DNA of 30,638 nucleotides from an uncultured Eubacteriales bacterium (GTDB taxonomy: Bacteria > Bacillota > Clostridia > Oscillospirales > Oscillospiraceae): the NCBI GenBank assembly GCA_900554705.1, contig USIH01000009.1, positions 1-30,638 on the forward strand, in the 5' to 3' direction. The notes beneath the pieces were generated by a model that did not search any database, was not told the DNA's origin, and saw only the letters and a list, made by a program, of their open reading frames with translations. The first letter of the stretch is position 1. Every line of letters starts with the position of its first letter. Made by a program: the position numbers and the translations under genes. Shown one piece after another: positions 9,144 through 16,824 of the stretch.

Positions 9144-9172
9144 ATTTTAGCGGAGCACATCGGATAATTCAA
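9144..9172 (-). promoter_or_regulatory. Sigma-A promoter of the ABC fusion gene
   Basis: Reading the minus strand: TTGAAT, 17 bases, TAAAAT, placed about 37 bases before the start of the ABC ATPase-permease gene. Both hexamers match consensus at 5 of 6 positions. Confidence 0.65.
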
Positions 9173-9230
9173 GCAAGAGCCGCACGAAAGTGAAAAAATT
9201 CAAAGTTTTTTTACAAGGGTGGAGATCATT

Positions 9231-10595
9231 GTGCATTTATCCGACTGGAGTGATTTGGTTTGGGGCATTCCGACGATCACCGCATTTCTCGGTGTCGGAC
9301 TGCTGTACTCCGTGCGCCTGCGCTTTTTGCAGGTGCGGCGGCTGCCGGAGGCACTGCGCAGCATTTTCCGGCGCGATCAGAGCGGGGGAGTCTCTCCCTA
9401 CGGCGCGCTGTGCACGTCACTGGCGGCGACGATCGGAACCGGCAATATCGTCGGCGTGGCGACGGCGGTCTGCGCGGGAGGCCCCGGGGCACTTTTCTGG
9501 ATGATGGTCGCGGCGTTTTTCGGCATGGCGACGCAGTATGCAGAGGCGTATCTTGCCGTAAAGGCGCGCAGAAACGGCGAGCACTTCGGCGGCCCGTTTT
9601 ATTACATCGAGCATCTGCGTTTCGGCAAGCCCTTAGCCGTTGCTTTTGCGCTGATGGGCGCGGCGGCGGGGCTTCTCGGCGTTGGCACGCTCACACAGGT
9701 CAACAGTATCACAAGCGCGCTGGAGGGCTTTTTCTCCTCGCCGGCGCTGTTTTCCATCCACGGCAGAGCGATCGGAACGGCAACGGTTCTGGGCGGCCTG
9801 ATCGTGACGGTGACTGCGTCCGTGGTGCTGCTCGGCGGTGTGAAACGGATCGCCGGTGCGTGCGAGCTGATCGTGCCGCTGATGAGCGCGCTGTATCTTG
9901 GCCTATCCTTTACCATTCTGCTGCGTTTCGGCGCGAAGATACCGGCAGCGTTCGGCACGATCCTTCGCGGCGCATTCTGTCCCAGAGCGGTGCTTGGCGC
10001 GGGGTGCGGCATCGGCGTGAAGGCGGTCATGCGTATGGGGATCGGACGCGGCGTCTTTACAAATGAGGCGGGACTTGGGACGACACCGATCGCCGCAGCG
10101 CTTTCGTCGGACGACGACCCGCAGCGGCAGGGTCTGGTCAGCATGACCGGAACGTTCATCGACACGATCGTCATCTGCTCGATCACCGGCCTGTGCCTTG
10201 TCGTGACCGATGCTTGGCGGCTGCCGCTGGAGGGCGGCGCGATCACAGACGCGGCTTGGCGCGCGGCACTGCCGTTTCCGGAGAGTCTCAGCTCTTTCCT
10301 GTTAATGCTGTGCCTGATCTTTTTTGCTTTTTCCACGATCATCGGCTGGAACGTCTACGCGGAGGCCTGCCTGCGCTATCTGACGGACGGGCGGGGACAG
10401 CGCGCCTATCGCATGCTCTACCTTGCCATGGTTGCTGTGGGGCCGTATATTTCCGTGCGCGCCGCGTGGGAGAGCGCGGACATCTTAAACGCGCTGATGG
10501 CGCTTCCCAATTTGGCGGCGCTCGTTTTTCTGTCGGCGCGCGTTACTTACGATGGAAAAACAAAAAGGTCGACAATGCTCGCGCGTCGGCGCTGA
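9231..10595 (+). CDS. Alanine/glycine:cation symporter (AGCS family)
   Basis: Predicted sodium-coupled amino acid importer (alanine or glycine) of the cytoplasmic membrane. Family signatures are present: the N-terminal LVWGIPTITAFLGVGLLY helix, FLQVRRLPEALR, the hallmark LAATIGTGNIVGVATAV segment, FWMMVAAFFGMATQYAEAYLA and the GRGVFTNEAGLGTTPIAAAL segment. Length (about 454 residues) and roughly ten or eleven helices are normal. The start is GTG: I chose 9231 because GGTGGAG ends 6 bases before it. An in-frame GTG at 9219 lies inside that ribosome binding site. No clear hairpin terminator follows before the MBOAT gene. Confidence 0.9.
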   Translation: MHLSDWSDLVWGIPTITAFLGVGLLYSVRLRFLQVRRLPEALRSIFRRDQSGGVSPYGALCTSLAATIGTGNIVGVATAVCAGGPGALFWMMVAAFFGMATQYAEAYLAVKARRNGEHFGGPFYYIEHLRFGKPLAVAFALMGAAAGLLGVGTLTQVNSITSALEGFFSSPALFSIHGRAIGTATVLGGLIVTVTASVVLLGGVKRIAGACELIVPLMSALYLGLSFTILLRFGAKIPAAFGTILRGAFCPRAVLGAGCGIGVKAVMRMGIGRGVFTNEAGLGTTPIAAALSSDDDPQRQGLVSMTGTFIDTIVICSITGLCLVVTDAWRLPLEGGAITDAAWRAALPFPESLSSFLLMLCLIFFAFSTIIGWNVYAEACLRYLTDGRGQRAYRMLYLAMVAVGPYISVRAAWESADILNALMALPNLAALVFLSARVTYDGKTKRSTMLARRR

Positions 10596-10624
10596 AATAA
10601 TTTTTGCATTATGTAAATTGCCGG

Positions 10625-10653
10625 TTGAAATTCACTAAAAAAACTGATAGAGT
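10625..10653 (+). promoter_or_regulatory. Probable promoter of the MBOAT-DHHW unit
   Basis: TTGAAA, 17 bases and TAGAGT lie 74 bases before the TTG start of the MBOAT gene. The -35 is good and the -10 moderate. Confidence 0.45.
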
Positions 10654-10727
10654 GTACTCGGTGTCATTTCGGCGCGGAAACGCGGCGACTCCCTTGCACC
10701 TATGAGATCCGGAAAGGAAGGACTGCC

Positions 10728-12140
10728 TTGGAATTTTCAAATCTCTTTTTTCTTTACATCTTTTTACCGCTGACGCTGGCGGTCTATTTCCTTGTGCCCG
10801 GGCTGCGCTGGAAAAATCGCGTCCTGATCGCGGCAAGCCTGATTTTCTACTCCTTTGGAAAACCGGCCTATCTTCTCCTGCTTTTGTTTACGGCAATGGG
10901 GAACTACGTGCTGGGCTTTTACGTTTCGCCCAAGCACCGCAACTCTCTCTGGATCGCGATTGCGTTCAATCTGGTCTTCCTGTGCTTCTTTAAGTACACG
11001 AATTTCCTGCTTGGGACATTTGGCCTCCACGGCAGCGACGGAAACGGCGTTTTGAAGCTCGCGCAGCCGCTTGGCATTTCGTTCTATACGTTCCAGATGA
11101 TCTCCTATCACGTGGACATCTACCGCCGCACGGCGCGGCCGGCCAGAACATTTTCTTCGCTCCTGCTTTATATTGCAATGTTCCCTAAAATGGTCATGGG
11201 GCCGATCGTGCGCTATCAAGAGGTCGCCGCGCAGCTTCGGCAGCGCCGCATGAACTCCAAGGCGGTATTTGACGGCGCGGTGCGTTTCTTGGTCGGCCTT
11301 TCCAAAAAAGTCCTGATCGCGGACTACTGCGGTAAGGTCATCAGTGAGCTTGCGGGACAAAAGGTCGGCGCGGCGCTCTGGCTGACGGCGCTCATGTTCA
11401 TGTTCCGCATCTATTTCGAATTTTCCGGCTACAGCGACATGGCGATCGGCCTCGGAAAGATCTTCGGTTTCCGCTATCCGGAGAATTTCGACCGCCCGTA
11501 TATGTCCTCGTCCATTACCGAGTTCTGGCGGCGGTGGCACATGACGCTCGGCAGCTTCTTCCGCGACTATGTCTATATCCCGCTGGGCGGCAACCGCCGC
11601 GGAAAGGCGCGTCAGATCCTGAACCTTCTGATCGTCTGGGCGCTGACGGGACTTTGGCACGGCGCGAGCTGGAACTATGTTCTGTGGGGCATTTACTTCT
11701 TCGTGCTGCTGTCCGTTGAGAAACAGCTCTTGCCGAAGCTCGAGCATCTGCCCTATGTGCTGCGCCTGCTCGGGACGATGTCCTTTGTCCTGATGGGCTG
11801 GGTCATCTTCTACCACGATGGCGCGAGCCTTGCGCAGATCGGTGACAGCTTTGCGCGGATGTTCGGCAAGGGCAAGTTCATGAGCGACATCGTGAGCGTT
11901 AAGCTGAGAAACAGTCTGCCGCTCTTGCTGCTGTGCGTGCTTGGTTCCTCCTGCGTGCCGCGCATGATCGCAAACCTTTGGCGCAGCAAATTTGCCGTCG
12001 GGCTGAACGCGAAGACCGTCTCGGTGAAAAATGTGATCTACGCCGTCGGCATCTTCTGCTTTGCCGCGCTGCTGCTGTATTTCTGCACGGCAAGTCTGGT
12101 CGGCACGACCAGTGCACCGTCCATTTACGCCTCGTTCTGA
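10728..12140 (+). CDS. MBOAT O-acyltransferase, AlgI/PatA-like
   Basis: A 470-residue polytopic membrane protein that should carry acyl groups across the membrane for O-acetylation of a surface polymer. Family landmarks: N-terminal EFSNLFFLYIFLPLTLAVYF, central SITEFWRRWHMTLG with His271 and DYVYIPLGGNRRG, and the catalytic-type His311 in LTGLWHGASWNYVLWG. The start codon is TTG; the strong GGAAAGGAAGG box 6 bases upstream and the expected N-terminus support it. It is followed after 15 bases by a DHHW-family gene, the usual partner that completes transfer on the outside. AlgI is the best known relative, but alginate itself is not implied. Confidence 0.9.
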   Translation: MEFSNLFFLYIFLPLTLAVYFLVPGLRWKNRVLIAASLIFYSFGKPAYLLLLLFTAMGNYVLGFYVSPKHRNSLWIAIAFNLVFLCFFKYTNFLLGTFGLHGSDGNGVLKLAQPLGISFYTFQMISYHVDIYRRTARPARTFSSLLLYIAMFPKMVMGPIVRYQEVAAQLRQRRMNSKAVFDGAVRFLVGLSKKVLIADYCGKVISELAGQKVGAALWLTALMFMFRIYFEFSGYSDMAIGLGKIFGFRYPENFDRPYMSSSITEFWRRWHMTLGSFFRDYVYIPLGGNRRGKARQILNLLIVWALTGLWHGASWNYVLWGIYFFVLLSVEKQLLPKLEHLPYVLRLLGTMSFVLMGWVIFYHDGASLAQIGDSFARMFGKGKFMSDIVSVKLRNSLPLLLLCVLGSSCVPRMIANLWRSKFAVGLNAKTVSVKNVIYAVGIFCFAALLLYFCTASLVGTTSAPSIYASF

Positions 12141-12155
12141 ACGGAGGAAAGTTTC

Positions 12156-13538
12156 ATGAAAAAAATCTATGCCCTATTATCCGGTATCCTGCTGACCGCG
12201 GTGCTGCTTATTGGGATGATCTCACTGTTTGACAAGGATGCGCTCTATTCCGAACGGGAAAAACGCCGCCTTGCGCAGCGGCCGAAACTGACGTTCTCTA
12301 CGCTTCTGAGCGGTAAATATGCCTCTGATTACGATTCGTATTATGCCGATGCGTTTCCCAGTCGCGAAAAGCTCCTGAATGTCAACCGCAGTCTGAACGG
12401 GTTTTATACCTTCACGGGTCTGAACGGCAAGAAGGATCCGCAGATCGTGATCTCCTATAATCCGAACGTCGCAAACGGCGGCGAAGCGCTGCAAACACCC
12501 TCCTCGCAAGTACCGCAGGATCCTACCGCGACCACCGATCCGAGCAGCGACCCCACGGAGCCGAACACGGAACCGAGCACCGAGGAGCAGCCGCATATCA
12601 AGGAGCCGGATGAACAGGTGCAGAACCTCGGCGTCGCGCTGATCGTTGGCAACCGCGCCATTGAGGTGCCTTACGCGGACTATGACTCGCTGGAGGATTA
12701 TGCCGGCGCGATCAACAATATCTCTAAGGCGCTGGGCAGCGGCGTGCGCACGTTTGCTATTGACGTGCCGAATGCGGCCGAGTTTTACACGACCTCTGAG
12801 TATCATACCGGTCAGACCTCGCAAAAGGATATGATCGACTTTATTTACAGCAAGCTCGACGCCAATGTAAAGCAGGTCGATGCGTATGACCGCCTGATCC
12901 GTCACACGGACGAGTATATTTACTTCCGCACCGACCACCACTGGACGCAGCTTGGCGCCTACTATGCCTATACCGCGTTCTGCCAAGCTGCCGGATTTGA
13001 AGTGCAGCCGCTTGAAAAGTTTACCAAAACGGGTGAGTACACCAATTTCCTCGGCTCGCTTTATAACGTGCTCGCGGATTATCCCGCCAGCAGCGCGCTG
13101 AAGAATGATCCCGATACGGTCTACTACTATCGTCCCTATGTGGAGATCGACACTTACTTCTATCCGGATGCCACCATGACGGAGAAGTACGTCATCGGTA
13201 CGATCAGCCATCTGGACGACAGCGTTACGAATAAGTACCTGACCTTCCTCGGCGGCGACCATCCCGTCACGAGCATTACGACAAACGTGGACGGCCCCGT
13301 CTGCGTCCTGCTCAAGGAGTCCTACGGCAATGCCTTTGCTCCGTGGCTCACGAGCCACTACAGCCAGATCTACGTGATCGACCCGCGAGAGTTTAACCGA
13401 GACGGGAAGCCGTCGCTGGATCTGACAGCGTTTTGCAAGCAGCACAATGTGGATGACTGCATCGTGCTGAATTATCCGATGGCTTTTAACTCCGACTCCT
13501 ATATCGCTTGGCTCAACCGCCTTGTCGGGATCAACTGA
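12156..13538 (+). CDS. DHHW-family protein, AlgJ/AlgX-like O-acetylation partner
   Basis: A 460-residue protein with one N-terminal membrane helix and an outward SGNH-hydrolase-like domain. The defining motif TDHHWTQLGAYYAY is present with D260, H261, H262 and W263. Downstream the LLKESYGNAFAPWL segment supplies the conserved Ser of this fold and DPREFN follows. A Thr/Ser/Pro/Glu-rich insertion (about residues 110-155, with PTEPNTEPSTEEQ) looks like a flexible linker near the N-terminus. GGAGGAAAG precedes the ATG, 15 bases after the MBOAT stop, so the two form one unit. The role, final transfer of acyl groups to a secreted or cell-wall polymer, is from family knowledge; the polymer is unknown. 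Confidence 0.88.
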   Translation: MKKIYALLSGILLTAVLLIGMISLFDKDALYSEREKRRLAQRPKLTFSTLLSGKYASDYDSYYADAFPSREKLLNVNRSLNGFYTFTGLNGKKDPQIVISYNPNVANGGEALQTPSSQVPQDPTATTDPSSDPTEPNTEPSTEEQPHIKEPDEQVQNLGVALIVGNRAIEVPYADYDSLEDYAGAINNISKALGSGVRTFAIDVPNAAEFYTTSEYHTGQTSQKDMIDFIYSKLDANVKQVDAYDRLIRHTDEYIYFRTDHHWTQLGAYYAYTAFCQAAGFEVQPLEKFTKTGEYTNFLGSLYNVLADYPASSALKNDPDTVYYYRPYVEIDTYFYPDATMTEKYVIGTISHLDDSVTNKYLTFLGGDHPVTSITTNVDGPVCVLLKESYGNAFAPWLTSHYSQIYVIDPREFNRDGKPSLDLTAFCKQHNVDDCIVLNYPMAFNSDSYIAWLNRLVGIN

Positions 13539-13540
13539 TT

Positions 13541-13591
13541 AAAAAACGGCTGCCTCATCTGCATAAACGCATTTGAGGCAGCCCGTTTTTA
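13541..13591. terminator. Bidirectional terminator after the DHHW gene and the DUF378 gene
   Basis: An 11-bp stem with one bulged base (CGGCTGCCTCA / TGAGGCAGCCCG) is flanked by six A residues on the left and five T residues on the right, so it has a U-tract in both directions. It overlaps the last codon of the minus-strand DUF378 gene. Confidence 0.88.
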
Positions 13592-13792
13592 TTCCTCCGT
13601 GGCAAGCGCGCGCTTTCTGAACAGCAGCGAAATGCACCAAAGACCGGCAAGGCCGACGATCGTATAGACGATGCGGCTGACGGTCGCCGTCTGTCCGCCA
13701 AAGAGCCACGCGACCAGGTCAAAACGGAAAATACCGACAAGACCCCAGTTCAGCGAGCCGACGATGCTGAGGATCAAAGCAAAAGTATCCAT
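13589..13792 (-). CDS. DUF378 family small membrane protein (YuzA-like)
   Basis: A 67-residue protein with two hydrophobic helices. The N-terminal segment LILSIVGSLNWGLVGIF with its SLNWGL core, then FDLVAWLFG and a second helix IVYTIVGLAGLWCISLLF, are the DUF378 hallmarks. AAGGAGG lies 9 bases before the ATG. Function is unknown across the family; a general membrane or stress role is often supposed. It is a single gene, convergent with the DHHW gene through a shared terminator. A TATACT -10-like box lies on the minus strand at 13819-13824, but I see no good -35. Confidence 0.88.
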   Translation of the reverse strand: MDTFALILSIVGSLNWGLVGIFRFDLVAWLFGGQTATVSRIVYTIVGLAGLWCISLLFRKRALATEE

Positions 13793-13934
13793 GATGCTAC
13801 CTCCTTTTTGCTGCTCATAGTATAACCTTATGAAATAAACCTATACCGTGAAAAAACAGGGCGAGCTGACATTTCTCCGTCATATTGTAAGAAAATCACT
13901 GCGATTTTTTGTCGGGAACGTCAGAAAAAAGGTC

Positions 13935-13963
13935 TGTACAAAAGCGGCTGCATCGGATATAAT
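13935..13963 (+). promoter_or_regulatory. Sigma-A promoter of the DUF1015-ispE unit
   Basis: TGTACA, 17 bases and a perfect TATAAT (13958-13963) lie 51 bases before the DUF1015 ATG. The rest of the 222-base gap between the divergent DUF378 and DUF1015 genes is AT-richer than its surroundings and shows nothing else clear. Confidence 0.7.
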
Positions 13964-14014
13964 AAAAATGTTTAGGAAACCTGAAAAAATTTTTGATTTG
14001 AAAGGTGATACATC

Positions 14015-15256
14015 ATGAACGCTTTTTTACCCGCTGATATTCTCTTCCCGCAGGTCGACGACATGAGCAAGTGGGCAGTGATCGCCTGCGACCAGTTTAC
14101 CTCCGACCCGGCTTATTGGGAACGTGTACGTAAAAATGCGGAGGGAGCACCCTCTACCATCAACCTGATCCTTCCCGAGGCCGAGCTTGGCACGGAGCAG
14201 GAAGCGGCGCACACTGCGCTCATCAACTCCACCATGGCGGAGTATCTGAAGAACGAAGTGTTTCGCACCCTGAAAAACGCGTTTGTTTATGTGGAGCGCA
14301 CCTTGGAAAACGGTTCCGTGCGCAAGGGACTGATCGGCATGGTCGACCTCGACGCCTATGATTATTCCACCGGTTCGACTTCCGCCATCCGCGCAACGGA
14401 GCGCACCGTGGTCGAGCGTATCCCGCCGCGTATGCGTGTGCGCCGCGACGCGCCCATCGAGCTGCCGCATATCCTGATGCTGTGTGACGACCACGACAAG
14501 CAGCTCATCGAACCGATCGCCGCGAAGAAGGATCAGCTGAACAAGCTCTATGACTTTGAGCTCATGGAAGGCGGAAACCGTATTGCCGGTTGGCTCGTCG
14601 ACGGCGACGAGGCGGCTGCGTTCAATGACCGTCTGACCGAGTATACCGCAAATGTCGGCAAGAAGTATGAAGACCTCGACGGCGTCCCCATGGTGTTTGC
14701 CGTCGGCGACGGAAACCATTCGCTTGCAACGGCAAAATCCTGCTACGAAGAACTGAAGGCGCAGAACCCTGGCGTTGATCTTTCGCAGCATCCGGCGCGC
14801 TTTGCGCTCGTTGAACTGGAGAATATCCACGACGAGGCGCAGGTCTTTGAGCCGATCCACCGCGTCATTACCAAGTGCGATCCGCACACGCTGCTTGCCG
14901 CGCTCAAAGCGGAGGCTTGTGCCGAGGACGGATTTGAAGTAAAGTGGTACATCGGCAAAGAAAGCGGCACGGTTCTGCTGGATAAGTCCAAGAGCCAGCT
15001 TGCCGTCGGCGTGCTTCAGGGCTTCTTAGACGGATACCTGAAGGATCATGCCGGTGAGATCGACTATATCCATGACGACGATGCGCTGATTGCGCTTGCG
15101 CAGCAGGACAATGCCATTGGCTTCCTGCTGCCCGCGATGGAGAAGAGCCAGCTCTTCCGCGGTGTGATTGCAGACGGCATCCTGCCCAGAAAGACCTTCT
15201 CCATGGGACACAGCCGCGAAAAGAGATACTATCTTGAGGGCAGAAAGATCAAATGA
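14015..15256 (+). CDS. DUF1015 family protein
   Basis: A 413-residue soluble protein that fits DUF1015 over its whole length: the N-terminal FLPADILFPQ and WAVIACDQFTSDPAYW, the central LPHILMLCDDHDKQLIEP region, FAVGDGNHSLATAKSCYEEL with its GDGNHS loop, and the C-terminal LPRKTFSMGHSREKRYYLEG. Some relatives are annotated as SpoOJ/ParA/ParB or HTH-like without firm evidence, and the biochemical role is unknown. AAAGGTGAT precedes the ATG. The stop overlaps the ispE start by 4 bp (ATGA), so both are one transcript and probably translationally coupled. The conserved GDGNHS and MGHSREKRYY elements suggest an active site. Confidence 0.85.
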   Translation: MNAFLPADILFPQVDDMSKWAVIACDQFTSDPAYWERVRKNAEGAPSTINLILPEAELGTEQEAAHTALINSTMAEYLKNEVFRTLKNAFVYVERTLENGSVRKGLIGMVDLDAYDYSTGSTSAIRATERTVVERIPPRMRVRRDAPIELPHILMLCDDHDKQLIEPIAAKKDQLNKLYDFELMEGGNRIAGWLVDGDEAAAFNDRLTEYTANVGKKYEDLDGVPMVFAVGDGNHSLATAKSCYEELKAQNPGVDLSQHPARFALVELENIHDEAQVFEPIHRVITKCDPHTLLAALKAEACAEDGFEVKWYIGKESGTVLLDKSKSQLAVGVLQGFLDGYLKDHAGEIDYIHDDDALIALAQQDNAIGFLLPAMEKSQLFRGVIADGILPRKTFSMGHSREKRYYLEGRKIK

Positions 15257-16104
15257 TCACCTTGACGGAAGGCGCGTTTGCAAAACTCAACTTGACGCTC
15301 GACGTGCTTGCAAAGCGTGAGGACGGCTATCACGATATTTCCGGCATTATGCAGACCGTCTCCGTGCGCGACGATATTCGGATCGACTTGGATACGCACG
15401 CGCCGTGGAGCATAGACTGCGACGATCCGGACGTGCCGTGCAATGCCTCGAACCTTGCGTGGCGAGCGGCGGAAACGTATTTCAGCGCGCTCGGCACTGC
15501 GCCCGACGGCGTTTCAATCCACATTACAAAACGGATCCCGATGCAGGCCGGTATGGCGGGCGGGAGTGCGGACGCGGCTGCGGTGCTGCGGGCGCTCAAC
15601 CGCTGGAGCGGCGAGCCGTTTTCTGTGCTTGCGCTGAGCGAGCTTGGCGCGCAGATCGGCTCGGATGTCCCGTTCTGTGTGCTCTGCGGGACGGCGCTCT
15701 GCGAGGGAAGAGGCGAACGCCTGACGCCGCTGCGTGAAACGCCGGAGATGTTTTTCGTCATCTGCAAGCCGGAAATCTCCTTTGCAACGCCGACACTCTT
15801 TCAGAAGTTAGATGAAATCACGATCGCAAGGCGGCCGGATCAGACGAAAATGCGCGCTGCTCTGCAACGCGGCGACCTTGCCGCGATCGGCAAGGAGCTT
15901 TGCAATGTTTTTGAGCAGGCGGTCACGCTGCCGGAGATGAACTATATTAAGTCCATTCTGATGACCTACGGCGCATATGGCACGCAGATGACCGGAAGCG
16001 GCAGCGCGATCTTCGGCATATTTGACTCCTTTGAGTACGCAGCCGTTGCCTGCACGATGCTCAAAGAGAACTATCCGAACGTGTTCATTGCAAAAAGTGT
16101 ATAA
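15253..16104 (+). CDS. ispE: 4-diphosphocytidyl-2-C-methyl-D-erythritol kinase
   Basis: ATP-dependent kinase of the MEP (non-mevalonate) pathway of isoprenoid synthesis, phosphorylating CDP-methylerythritol in the cytoplasm. GHMP-kinase fold: N-terminal AFAKLNLTLDV with the conserved Lys and Asn, GYHDISGIMQTVSV, the Gly-rich phosphate loop PMQAGMAGGSADAAA (about residues 96-110), the IGSDVPFC motif with its catalytic Asp, and the C-terminal MTGSGSAIFGIF loop. The 283-residue length is typical. Its ATG lies in the 4-base overlap with DUF1015, so it depends on that gene's ribosome traffic. A long hairpin follows at once. Confidence 0.96.
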   Translation: MITLTEGAFAKLNLTLDVLAKREDGYHDISGIMQTVSVRDDIRIDLDTHAPWSIDCDDPDVPCNASNLAWRAAETYFSALGTAPDGVSIHITKRIPMQAGMAGGSADAAAVLRALNRWSGEPFSVLALSELGAQIGSDVPFCVLCGTALCEGRGERLTPLRETPEMFFVICKPEISFATPTLFQKLDEITIARRPDQTKMRAALQRGDLAAIGKELCNVFEQAVTLPEMNYIKSILMTYGAYGTQMTGSGSAIFGIFDSFEYAAVACTMLKENYPNVFIAKSV

Positions 16105-16108
16105 GTTT

Positions 16109-16160
16109 TGAAAACACCGTCCATACTGTAGGAAAATCCTACATATGGACGGTGTTTTTA
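16109..16160 (+). terminator. Long hairpin after ispE reaching the spoIIR start codon
   Basis: A 14-bp outer stem (AAAACACCGTCCAT / ATGGACGGTGTTTT, 16111-16124 and 16145-16158) encloses a second 7-bp stem (TGTAGGA / TCCTACA, 16127-16133 and 16137-16143) with a 3-base loop. Only three unpaired bases break the two stems. TTTTT closes its 3' side and the likely spoIIR ATG is at 16160. It can serve as the ispE terminator, and in a read-through transcript would fold the spoIIR translation start region into the stem. Confidence 0.8.
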
Positions 16161-16771
16161 TGAAAATTCGCATTTTTGCTTGGATCCTCTGCGTTGCGCT
16201 CATGGCTTCGTTTTTATATGCGGCCGACAGTCTCCTGATGCAGCGCGACATTGCCTCCAAGACCATCCGCCTCCACGTGGTTGCAAACTCTGACAGCGCG
16301 GCGGATCAGCAGCAAAAGCTGCACGTGCGTGACGCTGTGCTGCGTTCCGTCGCAGAGCTTACGGCACAGTGCGGTGACGTGCGCAGCGCTCGGGAGCAGA
16401 TCGCCGCGCACATTGACGAGATCTCCACGGCGGCCTGCACGGTGCTTTCCAAAGAGGGAAGCGATGCGCGTGTGACGGTCAGTCTGTGCGATGAAGCGTT
16501 TGAAACGCGCGTGTACGATACCTTCACGCTTCCGGCGGGCGTGTATCCCTCCCTGCGCGTTCGGATCGGAGCGGCGGAGGGGAAAAACTGGTGGTGCGTC
16601 GTGTTTCCGTCGCTCTGCACCGCCGCCTCCACTGAGGAATTTGAAGAGGCCGCGCAGAGCGGCGGCTTCAGCGCGCAGGAGACGGAGGTCGTTACGGGCG
16701 GGAAGCGGAAATATCGTTTTCGTTTCCGTACACTGGAATTGCTCGAAACGGTAGCGAGCTGGTTTTCCTGA
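16160..16771 (+). CDS. spoIIR: Stage II sporulation protein R
   Basis: Signal protein made in the forespore under sigma-F and exported to the intermembrane space, where it triggers SpoIIGA to process pro-sigma-E in the mother cell. The N-terminal helix IFAWILCVALMASFLYA is a signal/anchor. The conserved core IRLHVVANSDSAADQQQKLHVRDAVL (read here in two parts, residues about 35-60) is the family hallmark, followed by GVYPSLRVRIGAAEGKNWWC and VVFPSLC. Length is about 203 residues, normal. An in-frame ATG at 16145 would add five residues, but 16160 gives the MKIRIFAW start usual for these proteins. Both starts lie in or at the edge of the long hairpin, and no strong ribosome binding site is visible. 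A sigma-F promoter could not be fixed. Confidence 0.92.
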   Translation: MKIRIFAWILCVALMASFLYAADSLLMQRDIASKTIRLHVVANSDSAADQQQKLHVRDAVLRSVAELTAQCGDVRSAREQIAAHIDEISTAACTVLSKEGSDARVTVSLCDEAFETRVYDTFTLPAGVYPSLRVRIGAAEGKNWWCVVFPSLCTAASTEEFEEAAQSGGFSAQETEVVTGGKRKYRFRFRTLELLETVASWFS

Positions 16772-16776
16772 ACCTA

Positions 16777-16805
16777 TTGGAAAAGACCGCAAAATGTGCT
16801 ATGAT
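16777..16805 (+). promoter_or_regulatory. Sigma-A promoter of addBA
   Basis: TTGGAA, 17 bases and TATGAT lie between the spoIIR stop and the addB ATG, ending 19 bases before it. It lets addBA be expressed apart from spoIIR. Confidence 0.65.
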
Positions 16806-16824
16806 AGAAAAGAGGTGAGGGAGA

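Noticed and set aside
10764..11816. A 350-codon minus-strand frame opposite the MBOAT gene
   Set aside because: Charged, featureless translation; the opposite strand is an unmistakable MBOAT acyltransferase.
12222..13445. A 407-codon minus-strand frame opposite the DHHW gene
   Set aside because: Its content is low-complexity Arg/Val/Ile without family features, while the plus strand carries a clear DHHW protein.
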